The position numbers were made by a program, and so were the translations under genes. Under the pieces are notes generated by a model. That model saw only the letters and a program-made list of their open reading frames with translations. It did not search any database and was not told where the DNA came from. A DNA stretch of 64,000 nt from CBDCCV01 sp965215025 (GTDB lineage Bacteria > Bacteroidota > Rhodothermia > Rhodothermales > Salinibacteraceae), in contig CBDCCV010000002.1 in the NCBI GenBank assembly GCA_965215025.1, forward strand, positions 434,001 through 498,000, in the 5' to 3' direction. Of this stretch, positions 25,270-33,952 are shown in pieces (the stretch's first letter is position 1; each line of letters opens with the position of its first letter).

Positions 25270-26409
25270 TCAGAGGTTGCCGCGCAGGGCCTGCTCGCGC
25301 TCGATGGCCTCGAAGAGCGCCTTGAAGTTGCCCGCGCCGAAGCTCCGCGCGCCTTTGCGCTGGATGATCTCGTAGAAGACGGTGGGGCGGTCCTGGATCG
25401 GCTTCGTGAAGATCTGCAAGAGGTAGCCGTCCGGGTCGCGGTCCACCAAGATGCCGAGCTTGGCGAGTTCGTCCACCGGCTCGTCAATCTTCCCGACGCG
25501 CTCCTGCAAGACGTCGTAGTACGTCGTCGGGACGGAGAGGAACTGCACGCCGCGCCGCTTGAGTTCGGAGACGGTCTGGAGGATGTCGCCCGTGGCCATG
25601 GCTACGTGCTGCACGCCGGCGCCGTTGTAGAATTCGAGGTACTCGTCGATCTGGCTTTTCTTTTTCCCCTCGGCCGGCTCGTTGATGGGGAATTTGATCC
25701 GCTCGTTGCCGTTGGACATCACCTTTGACATCAGCGCCGAGTACTCCGTCGAGATGTCCTGGTCGTCGAAGGAGATGAGGTTTTTGAAGCCCATCACGTC
25801 GGCGTAGTACTGGACGTACTTGTCCATGTCGCCGAGGGCGACGTTGCCGACGCAGTGGTCCACGTACTTGAGGCCGACGGCGCCGGGCGTCTGCCAGTCC
25901 GCGTTCTCGTACGGCTCGAAGCCGGGCATGAAGAAGCCGTCGTAGTTCCTGCGCTCGACGAAGGTGTGGATCGTGTCGCCGTACGTGCCGATGGCGGCGG
26001 TGACGATCTGGCCGTCCTCATCTTCCAAGACCTCGGGTTCGCGGATGACTATGGCGCCGCGCGCGGTCGTTTCCTCGAAGGAGTGCCGCGCGTCGTCCAC
26101 CCAGAGGGCGATGTCGCGCACGCCGTCGCCGTGCTGATGCACGTGCTGGGCGATGGGCGAGTCCGGCCTCATGGCCGTCGTCAGGACGAAGCGGATCTTG
26201 CCTTGCGTGAGGAGGTAGCTGGCCGCCTCGCGGTGGCCGGTTTCCGGGCCGCGGTAGCCTTTGACCTCGAAGCCGAAGGCGCCCACGTAGAAGTGCGCGG
26301 CCTGCTTGGCATTGCCCACGTAGAACTCGACGTAGTCGGTGCCGTTGAGCGGGAGGAAGTCCTCGGCCACGGCGGCGCCGGGGTGCGGTTGCGCGGTGAT
26401 CTCAGCCAT
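25270..26409 (-). CDS. hpd: 4-Hydroxyphenylpyruvate dioxygenase
   Basis: The 379-residue product converts 4-hydroxyphenylpyruvate to homogentisate using Fe(II) and O2. It has the two vicinal-oxygen-chelate halves. The N-terminal one starts at LNGTDYVEFYVGNAKQAAHF. The C-terminal one carries the three iron ligands, His in LKYVDHCVGNV, His in NGAGVQHVAMATGDI and Glu in RPTVFYEIIQRKG, with the closing C-terminal helix GAGNFKALFEAIEREQALRG. Length is normal. It is first in the hpd-hmgA unit; its start lies 231 bp from the divergent gene at 26641. The order hpd before hmgA matches the pathway order. No aromatic transaminase gene is adjacent. Confidence 0.96.
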   Translation of the reverse strand: MAEITAQPHPGAAVAEDFLPLNGTDYVEFYVGNAKQAAHFYVGAFGFEVKGYRGPETGHREAASYLLTQGKIRFVLTTAMRPDSPIAQHVHQHGDGVRDIALWVDDARHSFEETTARGAIVIREPEVLEDEDGQIVTAAIGTYGDTIHTFVERRNYDGFFMPGFEPYENADWQTPGAVGLKYVDHCVGNVALGDMDKYVQYYADVMGFKNLISFDDQDISTEYSALMSKVMSNGNERIKFPINEPAEGKKKSQIDEYLEFYNGAGVQHVAMATGDILQTVSELKRRGVQFLSVPTTYYDVLQERVGKIDEPVDELAKLGILVDRDPDGYLLQIFTKPIQDRPTVFYEIIQRKGARSFGAGNFKALFEAIEREQALRGNL

Positions 26410-26640
26410 GATTAGATCTATAACTTTGTGGACAGGCGGGCGAATAAAAGTGCTCTGGCCCCTTTTGAGAAGTCAGGCGGTAGAGCGCATTGCTGAAACT
26501 TTACACGGAGGCTTGGAGCGGGACGTTCCCCGTTTCTGGAAGCCCTTCCACCGCCGTTACGAAGCCCTCCGCGAACAGCGCGCTGATGCGCGGCGTACAG
26601 ATGGCCTACGCTGCCATCCCCCGCAAAACCCGCCTGTGCC

Positions 26641-27789
26641 GTGCCGCGCTTTGCCTCATCCTGTGCCGCGTTGCTCTGCGGAGCGGTGTGCTGCGCGGCG
26701 CTCCTGGCGGGGACGGGCTGCGGAACGCCCCGCGCCGAGTACCACGCGGGCGGCCTCGACATCGCGCGGCACGGATGGGACTCGCTCGATGTAACCGCGC
26801 GGTTCGTACGGCGGACGACCTTCGGCCAAGAGCGCGTGCGGCCGGATACGTTTTTTGTGAGCATCTTCAGCGCCGCGCACGACACGCTCTACGCCGGCTC
26901 CGGCGCCTCGGCCACCGTGCCCGACGCCGCGCTGGGCGATGCCGAGCCGCTTCTGGTGGAGGCCTGCGGCACGTTCGGCCCGCGCACCATCTGCGAGCAG
27001 GAGCGGCTGCGCGCCTCGCCGAAGCGCGTGCAGGCCGAGCCGCGCATCGAGTACCCGCTTTCCGAGAGCCGCCTCGAGCAGGGGCGCTACCGCCTCCACT
27101 TCGTGGTGGAGCGCCGGCGCTTCGGGGGCGAGGGCTGGGAGCGCCTCCATCCGCAGCCGCGTCCTACGGGCTATCTCTTGGCGTACGTCCAAGACCGGCG
27201 CGCCGAGGCCGTGCGCATCCCCTTCAGCGGCACCGAGGGGCGCTTCGACCTCTCCCGCTTGGGCGGCTACGACGACTTCCGCTTTTCCCTGCGCTCGCAG
27301 CTTTTTAGCCGGGAGGCCGCCTTGGTGGTGTTCGACGTGTACGCCGGGCTGGGCGGGCACGCCCGGCCCGTGAGCCGCGTCGCCCGCGCGGTGCGGATGA
27401 AGACGGAAGCAGAGCGCGCCGAGGTCGTGCGCACGTTTGCGCGGCAGGCCACCGAGGCCCTGGCGCAGCGCCTCGACGAGGAGGCCGCCCCGAAAACCGT
27501 CGTCGCCTACGTGGACGAGTGGACGTACGACCGCTTCCAGCGCACGTACGCCGCAGAGGTGGAGATGCGTTGGCGCGGCGGGCATCGGGGGCGCGACTGG
27601 CACACGCTGGCCGGCACGCTGCGCGTGGACGCCGAGGGCGAGGCCGCCACGTTCGAGATCGAACGCGCCAACCGCGACGCCCGCCGCCGCTGGCGCCGCC
27701 ACGCCAAAGACGCTCAAACCCTCGCCCTCGGCTCCCTCGACCCCGAGCCGCCCGCCGCTGAGAACACGGCCTCCGACGCGGTGCTGTGA
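26641..27789 (+). CDS. Secreted protein of unknown function
   Basis: The 382-residue product, from GTG 26641, has an N-terminal hydrophobic segment rich in Cys (SSCAALLCGAVCCAALLAGT) that ends GTGCG and could be a signal peptide. The lipobox is poor, because Gly rather than Leu stands at -3. The mature part is beta-rich with many Arg and Glu; recognisable strands include HGWDSLDVTARFVRRTTFGQ, RYRLHFVVERRRFGGEGWER and FDVYAGLGGHARPVSRVARA. The C-terminal quarter is helical and basic. I do not recognise any family. It is divergent from hpd and converges on the tonB-like gene with an 18-bp gap between stops, so no cotranscribed partner helps. Confidence 0.65.
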   Translation: MPRFASSCAALLCGAVCCAALLAGTGCGTPRAEYHAGGLDIARHGWDSLDVTARFVRRTTFGQERVRPDTFFVSIFSAAHDTLYAGSGASATVPDAALGDAEPLLVEACGTFGPRTICEQERLRASPKRVQAEPRIEYPLSESRLEQGRYRLHFVVERRRFGGEGWERLHPQPRPTGYLLAYVQDRRAEAVRIPFSGTEGRFDLSRLGGYDDFRFSLRSQLFSREAALVVFDVYAGLGGHARPVSRVARAVRMKTEAERAEVVRTFARQATEALAQRLDEEAAPKTVVAYVDEWTYDRFQRTYAAEVEMRWRGGHRGRDWHTLAGTLRVDAEGEAATFEIERANRDARRRWRRHAKDAQTLALGSLDPEPPAAENTASDAVL

Positions 27790-27807
27790 GGCGGGCGTAG
27801 TGCCGGG

Positions 27808-28572
27808 TCAGCCGGTGGCGTCGTTGTCGGACGAAGAAGCGCCGGCTTGCGCCTCGCGCTCGGCAGGTGCCTCTTCCGGGGCGGCGGGCGCGTTCAGGAG
27901 CTGGAAGCGCACGGGCAGGCGCATCCGTACGCGCACCGGCTCGCCGCGCTGGCGGCCCGGCACGAAGCGCGTCTGCCGCACCGCCCGCACCGCCGAGGAA
28001 TCGCACAACGGGTGCAGCGTCTCGGCCACGTGGATCTGCTCGGTGCGGCCGTCCTGGGTTACCACGAAGTCGAGCACGACGCGGCCTTGGATGCCCTCGC
28101 GCCGCGCCGCCTCCGGGTAGCGGATGTGCATGAACAGCCGCCCCGGCCCGCCCGCGATGCGCGGCGCCTGGTCCGGGTTCTCCACGATGAGCCGGCTCGC
28201 CTTGAGCTTCTGTATCGGCGGAAGGGCGTTAGGGGACGGAGCCGCTTCTTCCTCTCGGCGCGCATCCGCGGCCTCGCCCTCGTCCTTCGGCGTCTCGTCG
28301 GGGGTGCTAAAGGCCGTGAGCGGCGCGCCCTGCATCGGCGCGGGCGCCTCGGGGCGCGGCATCTCTACCGGCATCCGCTCGGCCGAAGACGACGTCGCGC
28401 CTTGCCAGCCCACGCGCGCCACCGTGTCGAGAAAAGGCAGCCGCGTCACGAGCAGCACGAGCGCCAGGCTCGCCGCCAGCGACAGGAGGACGCGCACGCG
28501 GTAGCTGTCCAGCAGGCTGCCAGAGGTGGGGCGCGACGAACGGCTTGTAGAAGAGGCGTGGGAGAAGAGCAT
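27808..28572 (-). CDS. TonB family energy transducer
   Basis: The 254-residue product has one N-terminal transmembrane helix (VLLSLAASLALVLLVTRLPF), a Pro/Glu-rich periplasmic linker (residues about 65-125) and a C-terminal TonB domain. The domain is recognisable by MHIRYPEAARREGIQGRVVL, FVVTQDGRTEQIHVAETLHP and RAVRQTRFVPGRQRGEPVRV. It would couple the proton-motive force to outer-membrane receptors or act with another envelope complex. About 25 Ala/Glu/Ser/Asp residues follow the domain, an unusual tail. ExbB/ExbD genes are not adjacent, so this is a stand-alone transducer. A Cys in LHPLCDSSAV is a common feature of Bacteroidota TonB-like domains. Confidence 0.87.
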   Translation of the reverse strand: MLFSHASSTSRSSRPTSGSLLDSYRVRVLLSLAASLALVLLVTRLPFLDTVARVGWQGATSSSAERMPVEMPRPEAPAPMQGAPLTAFSTPDETPKDEGEAADARREEEAAPSPNALPPIQKLKASRLIVENPDQAPRIAGGPGRLFMHIRYPEAARREGIQGRVVLDFVVTQDGRTEQIHVAETLHPLCDSSAVRAVRQTRFVPGRQRGEPVRVRMRLPVRFQLLNAPAAPEEAPAEREAQAGASSSDNDATG

Positions 28573-28743
28573 GGCAGCACACCGCTGGGTTCACGCAATG
28601 TTCGCTTCTCGGAGTTATAACACGCTCAGCCGCGCAGGTTGCAAGGGTTTGGCAGAAAAGCCGCCCCGCCCCGGTTGCAATCGAGAGGATGAAGCGTGTT
28701 CTTGTAGCCTTCGCCTCCTTAAAAAGCAGATTGCCCACCGTCT

Positions 28744-30030
28744 ATGCGAACGTTTGTTTACGGCCTCGTGCTCGCGGTTTGGCTCTCGGCCGGCGTGTGC
28801 CAGGCGCAGACTGAGCCGCACGTCTTCCGCGGCGCCACCATCCTGCCCGTCGCCGGCGACCCCATCGAGAACGGCGTCCTCGTCGTCCAAGACGGCGCGA
28901 TCCAGGCCGTTGGCGCCGAGGGCGCAGTGGAGGTGCCCTCAGGCGCGGTGGAGCACGACATGAGCGGGAAGACGATCATGCCCGGCCTCGTGGACACGCA
29001 CTCGCACGTGGGCCAGGTCTCCGGCGGCGACCGCTCGGCGGCCTTGAACCCCGGCGTGCGCGCCCTCGACGCCATCAACGTGCGCTCGCCCTCTATCGAG
29101 CGCGCCCGTGCCGGCGGCATCACCACGGTCAACATCATGCCCGGCTCGGGCCACCTCATGAGCGGGCAGACGGCCTACCTCAAGCTCCGCGACGGCGAGA
29201 GCATCGACGACCTCCTCTTCTGCGAAAACCCGACGACCGACGTCTGCGGCGGGATGAAGATGGCCAACGGGACGAACTCCATCCGCGACGATGCCAACTT
29301 CCCCGGCACGCGCGCGAAGTCGGCCGCGATGGTGCGCGAGCTGTTCGTCAAGGCGCAGGCCTACCAGGAGAAGATGCAGAACGCCGACGCCGATGAGCGG
29401 CCCGACCGCGACCTCGGCATGGAAGCGCTCGTGGAGGTCCTCGAAGGCGAGCGCCGCGTGCACTTCCACACGCACCGCGCCGACGACATCCTCACGGCCA
29501 TCCGGCTGAGCAACGAGTTCGGGTTTACCGTCGTCCTGCACCACGTGAGCGAGGGGTGGAAGGTGGCCGAAGAGATTGCCGCCGAGGGCGTCCCGGCCTC
29601 CATCATCGTCCTGGACTCGCCCGGCGGCAAGCTCGAGGCCGACGAGCTGTACTACCGCACGGGCCGCGCCCTGGAGGAGGCCGGCGCCGAGGTGGCCTAC
29701 CACACCGACGACTACATCACCGACTCGCGCCTTTTCCTGCGCTCGGGTGCCTTCGGCATTCGCGCGGGGATGAGCCGCCAGGCCGCCCTCGAAGCCATGA
29801 CCTTAGCCGGCGCCGAGATGCTCGGCTTCGCCGACCGCCTCGGCTCCTTGGAGGAAGGCAAGGACGCCGACTTCGTCGTCCTCTCCGGCGACCCGTTCAG
29901 CCTCTACACCGACGTCATGGAAACGTGGGTCGAGGGCCAGAAAGTTTTCGACCGCTCCGATCCGGAAGACCTCAAGTACGCCACCGGCGGCTACGGCGTC
30001 TACGACGGCGACGGTCTCCACGGGCACTGA
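28744..30030 (+). CDS. Secreted amidohydrolase (imidazolonepropionase-like), intact metal site
   Basis: The 428-residue product has a signal peptide (1-22, ending VCQAQ) and an amidohydrolase fold. The metal ligands are in place: the HxH pair His86/His88 in GLVDTHSHVG, His residues 240/242/244 in VHFHTHRADD, His266/267 in VVLHHVSEGW and Asp322 in YHTDDY. These belong to a periplasmic hydrolase acting on amide or cyclic amide bonds; the substrate is unknown. The closing part has the usual MLGFADRLGSLEEGKDADFV segment of the composite domain. A paralogue of similar length lies at 30792 in the same direction, so the pair resembles the tandem amidohydrolases common in Bacteroidota, here split by a small toxin-like/immunity pair. 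Confidence 0.9.
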   Translation: MRTFVYGLVLAVWLSAGVCQAQTEPHVFRGATILPVAGDPIENGVLVVQDGAIQAVGAEGAVEVPSGAVEHDMSGKTIMPGLVDTHSHVGQVSGGDRSAALNPGVRALDAINVRSPSIERARAGGITTVNIMPGSGHLMSGQTAYLKLRDGESIDDLLFCENPTTDVCGGMKMANGTNSIRDDANFPGTRAKSAAMVRELFVKAQAYQEKMQNADADERPDRDLGMEALVEVLEGERRVHFHTHRADDILTAIRLSNEFGFTVVLHHVSEGWKVAEEIAAEGVPASIIVLDSPGGKLEADELYYRTGRALEEAGAEVAYHTDDYITDSRLFLRSGAFGIRAGMSRQAALEAMTLAGAEMLGFADRLGSLEEGKDADFVVLSGDPFSLYTDVMETWVEGQKVFDRSDPEDLKYATGGYGVYDGDGLHGH

Positions 30031-30081
30031 TCTCTTTGAAAGACGATTGACAGTGGACGACCCCTGCGCGCTACGGAGGAG

Positions 30082-30444
30082 ATGACAGACGCACCGTCTT
30101 CCAATCCGTTACCGAAGCGGCTGGTGAGGGTCGTCAGCAGCAGTGTGGGAAGCGTAATCGTGCTCGGGCGGCCCGATGCCGAAGACGTTTTCGTAACCGC
30201 CGCTGAGGACGTGCGCGGCCTGAGCGCTTCTGAAATCTCCGAGCGTCTGACGATTCCTGCAAGCCCTGCCTTCATCGTCATCGAGTTTGCCTTGGAAGAC
30301 ATCGAAGGGCACCTCGCCTCGCCGATCCGCAGGCGGCGGCCCGGATTCATCGGCGGAGGGCGAACAGCCGGCGGGGCGCGCGAGTTTGCGATTTCGAACC
30401 AGCCCGTCCCTTCGAGAGCTACGCTAAGAGAGGTAAAGACGTGA
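30082..30444 (+). CDS. Small protein resembling a polymorphic-toxin C-terminal domain, partner of Imm27
   Basis: The 120-residue product starts at ATG 30082 directly after a GGAGGA sequence. It contains DVFVTAAEDVRGLSASEISE, then LTIPASPAFIVIEFALEDIE, and ends GFIGGGRTAGGAREFAISNQ plus 15 residues. The GGGxTxGGAREF close resembles C-terminal toxin modules of polymorphic toxins, but I cannot name the family. Its stop overlaps the start of the Imm27-type immunity gene (GTGA), a coupling typical of toxin/immunity pairs. There is no signal peptide, PAAR, RHS or WXG element, and the preceding gene ends only 51 bp upstream. It is therefore a stand-alone toxin domain or orphan cassette. A TTGACA hexamer lies at 30047-30052. 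Confidence 0.6.
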   Translation: MTDAPSSNPLPKRLVRVVSSSVGSVIVLGRPDAEDVFVTAAEDVRGLSASEISERLTIPASPAFIVIEFALEDIEGHLASPIRRRRPGFIGGGRTAGGAREFAISNQPVPSRATLREVKT

Positions 30445-30731
30445 ACATAAAACCAGCAGAACAGGAGATCGTCGGCGCCTGGCGCGAGACGGATAATGGG
30501 GTAGAGGAAGACGCGGCGTGCGAGCGCATCCGCCGGCTCACGCGCGAGCGCCTGACGGAGATCGCCTCGACGGACGGCGGGTGGACCACGCTCTACCAGG
30601 ACCTTGAAGACGGGCGCTACTGGAAGCTGACCTACCCGCACAGCGAATGGCCCGGTGGCGGCCCGCCTAAGCTGCGCGTGCTCTCGAAAGCCGAGGTGGC
30701 TGAGAAGTACGAGGGGCTGAAAGCGTCATAG
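30441..30731 (+). CDS. Imm27 family immunity protein
   Basis: The 96-residue product starts at GTG 30441, overlapping the upstream stop. It matches the Imm27 pattern closely: EIVGAWRETDNGVEEDAACE near the start, RIRRLTRERLTEIASTDGGW, TLYQDLEDGRYWKLTYPHSE and WPGGGPPKLRVLSKAEVAEK. Imm27 proteins are immunity factors of contact-dependent and secreted polymorphic toxins, and also occur as scattered orphans. The tight coupling to the preceding small gene suggests that this one still guards a partner. It is cytosolic. It sits between two paralogous amidohydrolase genes, which points to insertion of the pair as a unit. Confidence 0.85.
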   Translation: MNIKPAEQEIVGAWRETDNGVEEDAACERIRRLTRERLTEIASTDGGWTTLYQDLEDGRYWKLTYPHSEWPGGGPPKLRVLSKAEVAEKYEGLKAS

Positions 30732-30791
30732 GCCCGTTGCCGGTTGGAACGTCCGTAACCTTTTTCCAGAAGCCCCCACGCTCATCCTCCC

Positions 30792-32006
30792 ATGCCACTC
30801 CGCTACTTCTTCGCCCTCTTCGCCGCGTGCCTGCTCGCCGCGTCCGCGCCGCCCGCCGCCGCGCAAAACATCGCCGTGCGCGCCGATACGCTGTACACGA
30901 TGGCCGGCGACCCCGTCACCGACGGCGTCGTGCTCATCCGCGACGGGGCCATCGAGCGCGTGGGGCCGGCGGCTGAGGTGGACATCCCCAGCGAGTACGA
31001 GACGTACGAGGCCACCGTCGTCACGCCCGGCTTCATTGACGCGCACGCCACCGTCGGCCTCTCCGGCCTCCTCAACCAGCCGGGCGACCAGGACCAGCTC
31101 GACACCTCCGACCCGATCCAGCCATCCTTGCGCGCCATCGACGCCTACAACCCGCGCGACCCGCTCGTCGAGTTCGTGCGCAACCTCGGCGTGACGACCG
31201 TGCACACGGGCCACGGCCCCGGCGCTTTGATCAGCGGGCAGACGACCATCTTCAAGACGGCGGGCACCACCATTGCCGAGACCGTGGTGGACTCCGTGGC
31301 CATGCTGGCGATGACGCTCGGCCCCGAGGTAGGGCGGTACTTCGACAGCCCCGGCACGCGGGCGAAGGCGGCCTCCATGCTGCGCGAGAAGCTCCTCGCC
31401 GCCCAAAGCTACCGCGAGAAGCAAGGCTCCGACGACGCTCCGGAGCGCGACCTGGCCATGGAGGCGCTCTCGCAGATGCTCTCGGGCGAGGTGCCCGCGC
31501 TCCTGACCGCGCAAAAAGCCACCGAGATCCAGACGGCCCTGCGCCTGGCCGAGGAGTTCGGCTTCCGCCTCGTCCTCGATGGCGCCGCCGAGAGCTACCT
31601 CCTCACCGACGCGATCAAGGCGGCGGGCGTCTCCGTCGTCGTCCACCCGCCGATGATGCGCGCGGGCGGCTCGGCCGTGAACGCGGCCATGGACACGCCG
31701 GCGAAGCTGCACGCCGAAGGCATCCCCATTGCCTTCCAGAGCGGGTACGAGGCGTACGTGCCCAAAACGCGCATCGTCCCCTTCGAGGCCGCCATCGCCG
31801 TGGCGTACGGGATGCCGCGCCAGGCCGCGCTTGAAGACCTCACGCTCGACGCCGCGCGCCTGCTCGGCATCGAAAATCGCGTCGGCTCCCTGGAAGAAGG
31901 CAAAGACGCCGACCTCGTCCTCTTCGACGGCGACCCCTTCGAGTACACCACGCACGCCTGCACGGTGATCATCGACGGCGCGGTGGTAAGCGACGAGTGC
32001 GTCTGA
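30792..32006 (+). CDS. Amidohydrolase-fold protein lacking metal ligands (probable pseudoenzyme)
   Basis: The 404-residue product has a signal peptide (1-25, ending PPAAAQ) and aligns along its length with the amidohydrolase at 28744. At each metal position, however, the ligand is changed. HSH has become HAT (His85, Thr87). The HFHTH segment reads ALLTAQKATE, LHHVSEG reads LVLDGAAES, and HTDD reads QSGYEAY. The flanking sequence is otherwise well kept (for example LGIENRVGSLEEGKDADLVL). It is therefore probably non-catalytic, perhaps a structural partner of the active paralogue. Both have signal peptides and lie in one direction; the toxin-like/Imm27 pair lies between them. Confidence 0.82.
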   Translation: MPLRYFFALFAACLLAASAPPAAAQNIAVRADTLYTMAGDPVTDGVVLIRDGAIERVGPAAEVDIPSEYETYEATVVTPGFIDAHATVGLSGLLNQPGDQDQLDTSDPIQPSLRAIDAYNPRDPLVEFVRNLGVTTVHTGHGPGALISGQTTIFKTAGTTIAETVVDSVAMLAMTLGPEVGRYFDSPGTRAKAASMLREKLLAAQSYREKQGSDDAPERDLAMEALSQMLSGEVPALLTAQKATEIQTALRLAEEFGFRLVLDGAAESYLLTDAIKAAGVSVVVHPPMMRAGGSAVNAAMDTPAKLHAEGIPIAFQSGYEAYVPKTRIVPFEAAIAVAYGMPRQAALEDLTLDAARLLGIENRVGSLEEGKDADLVLFDGDPFEYTTHACTVIIDGAVVSDECV

Positions 32007-32108
32007 GGGCGAATGGTGAGTGGTAAATGGCGAGTGGGGACGGCGCTCTTCTAAGCAACGCATCAATCCGAAACCGAAGGTTCACGCCAGTAAATCCAAA
32101 ATCCGAAG

Positions 32109-33101
32109 ATGCCCAAAGCTCTCGTTCTCGACAAAGAAGGCGACGCGCTCACGGCCGACGTCCGCAACCTCAGCGAGGGCGATCTGCCTGAGCATGACAC
32201 GCTTGTGGCCGTGCGTTATTCCAGCCTCAACTACAAAGACGGGCTGGCCGTCACGGGCGAGGGGAAGATCATCCGCGGCGAATACCCCTTCGTGCCGGGG
32301 ATTGACCTCGTGGGCGAGGTGGAGGAGACGTCGTCCGATGCGTTTGAGAAGGGCGACCTGGTGATCGGCACGGGCTGGGGGCTGGGCGAGACGATGTGGG
32401 GCGGTTTTTCCGAGGCGCAGCGCGTGGAGGCCGAGTGGCTCGTGCCGCTGCCGAGCGGCCTCGGCGCGCGCCACGCCATGACCATCGGCACGGCGGGGCT
32501 GACGGCCATGCTCTCGGTGATGGCGCTCGAAAAGCAGGGCACGGAGCTGGGCGCGGGCGAGGTCGTCGTCACCGGCGCCTCGGGCGGCGTAGGGAGCATC
32601 GCCGTGGCGCTGCTGGCCGCGCGCGGCTACACGGTCGTCGCCTCGACCGGGAGCGAGGAGGCGCACGATTACCTCAAAGACCTCGGCGCTCAGCGCTTCA
32701 TCGGGCGCGACGAGCTGGGGCAGGGGCCGCAGCGCCCGCTCGACTCCGCGCGCTGGAGCGGCGCCGTGGACACCGTCGGCGGCGACACGCTCGCGGCGGT
32801 CATCGCTACGCTGGAGCGGCACACGAGCGTGGCCGCGTGCGGCAACGCGGGCGGCTTCGAGCTAAGCACGACCGTCTTCCCCTTCATCCTGCGCGGCGCG
32901 AACCTCCTGGGCATCGACTCGAACACGTGCCCGAACGAGCGCCGCCGCCGCGCCTGGCAGCAGCTGGCCGAGCTGCTCACCGAAGACGTGCTCGACACCG
33001 TCACCGCCCGCGTCATCGGCCTCGAAGAGGTGCCTGCCGCCAGCCGCGACATCCTCGCCGGCAGCATCCAGGGGCGCGTCGTGGTGGACGTGCGGCGCTG
33101 A
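32109..33101 (+). CDS. YhdH/YhfP family quinone oxidoreductase (acrylyl-CoA reductase-like)
   Basis: The 330-residue product is a zinc-free medium-chain reductase. It shows the family start MPKALVLDKEG, the motif YSSLNYKDGLAVTGEGKI, PFVPGIDLVGEV, the cofactor loop VVTGASGGVGSIAVALLAAR and NLLGIDSNTCPNERRRRAW near the end. YhdH/AcuI proteins reduce acrylyl-CoA to propionyl-CoA with NADPH, which also protects against acrylate. The substrate here is assumed from the family. The conserved TGWGLGETMWGGFSE segment replaces the structural zinc loop. It is followed 57 bp later by an SDR gene in the same direction; the two may be cotranscribed. Confidence 0.92.
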   Translation: MPKALVLDKEGDALTADVRNLSEGDLPEHDTLVAVRYSSLNYKDGLAVTGEGKIIRGEYPFVPGIDLVGEVEETSSDAFEKGDLVIGTGWGLGETMWGGFSEAQRVEAEWLVPLPSGLGARHAMTIGTAGLTAMLSVMALEKQGTELGAGEVVVTGASGGVGSIAVALLAARGYTVVASTGSEEAHDYLKDLGAQRFIGRDELGQGPQRPLDSARWSGAVDTVGGDTLAAVIATLERHTSVAACGNAGGFELSTTVFPFILRGANLLGIDSNTCPNERRRRAWQQLAELLTEDVLDTVTARVIGLEEVPAASRDILAGSIQGRVVVDVRR

Positions 33102-33158
33102 GCGTGGGCGTGTGGGAGTGAAAGCGCGGTTCGTTATTGGCGTTGAGGAGAGGGCAGC

Positions 33159-33935
33159 ATGGCAGATGAGCAAAAAGCGCGCGTGGCCTTCGTCACCGGC
33201 GCGGGGCAGGGGATCGGGCGCGCCATCGCGCGGCGGCTCGTAGAGGACGGCCTGCGCGTCGTGATCGCCGAAAAGGACGCGGAGGCCGGACGCGAGGCCG
33301 AGGCGGCGCTTGCCGAACGCGGCGACGTTCACTTCGTCCGCACCGACGTAAGCGAGGAGGCGTCCGTAGAAGCCGCCGTCCGCGAAACCGTGAATGCCTT
33401 TGGGCGCCTCGACGCGCTCGTGTGCAACGCCGGCGTGGCCGATCCGAAAAGCGGCCCCGTCGAAGAGCTAAGCCTGGCCGAGTGGAACCGCCGCCTGGGC
33501 ACGAACCTCACGGGCGCTTTTCTCTGCGCGAAGCACGCCGTGCCCCACCTGCGCCAAAGTACGAACGGCGCCCTCGTCACCATCGCCTCGACGCGCGCCG
33601 TGCAGTCGGAGAAAAACAGCGAGGCCTACGCCGCGTCGAAGGGCGGCCTCATAGCGCTGACGCACGCCCTGGCCGTGAGCCTCGGCCCCGCCGTCCGCGC
33701 CAACTGCGTCAGCCCTGGCTGGATCGCTGTCGAGAACTGGCAGAAAAAGAGCGCGCGCCAAGCGCCGGACCTCCGCCCAGTGGACCACCAGCAGCACCCC
33801 GCCGGGCGCGTCGGCAGGCCGGAGGACGTGGCGGCGCTCGCGGCGTTTCTGCTCTCCGAAGAAGCAGCGTTCATCACCGGGCAGCACTTCATCGCCGACG
33901 GCGGCATGACGCGGCGCATGATCTACGCGGAGTAG
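33159..33935 (+). CDS. SDR family oxidoreductase
   Basis: The 258-residue product starts at ATG 33159, preceded by GAGGAGAGG. Motifs are [16 protein letters not shown], then [14 protein letters not shown], the catalytic Ser in [12 protein letters not shown], the YAASKGG motif and a C-terminal [16 protein letters not shown], typical of FabG-like classical SDRs. An acidic residue at the end of strand two is missing ([11 protein letters not shown] has Glu then Lys), so the NAD versus NADP preference is open. A conserved insertion [20 protein letters not shown] marks a subgroup found in several Bacteria. The substrate is unknown. Confidence 0.92.
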   Translation: MADEQKARVAFVTGAGQGIGRAIARRLVEDGLRVVIAEKDAEAGREAEAALAERGDVHFVRTDVSEEASVEAAVRETVNAFGRLDALVCNAGVADPKSGPVEELSLAEWNRRLGTNLTGAFLCAKHAVPHLRQSTNGALVTIASTRAVQSEKNSEAYAASKGGLIALTHALAVSLGPAVRANCVSPGWIAVENWQKKSARQAPDLRPVDHQQHPAGRVGRPEDVAALAAFLLSEEAAFITGQHFIADGGMTRRMIYAE

Positions 33936-33952
33936 AGGGCGGGGCCGGGGCG

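Noticed and set aside
26421..26428. TAACTTTG as a promoter for the gene at 26641
   Set aside because: It fits the TAnnTTTG -7 element, but no TTG-type -33 element lies at the proper distance and the leader would exceed 200 nt.
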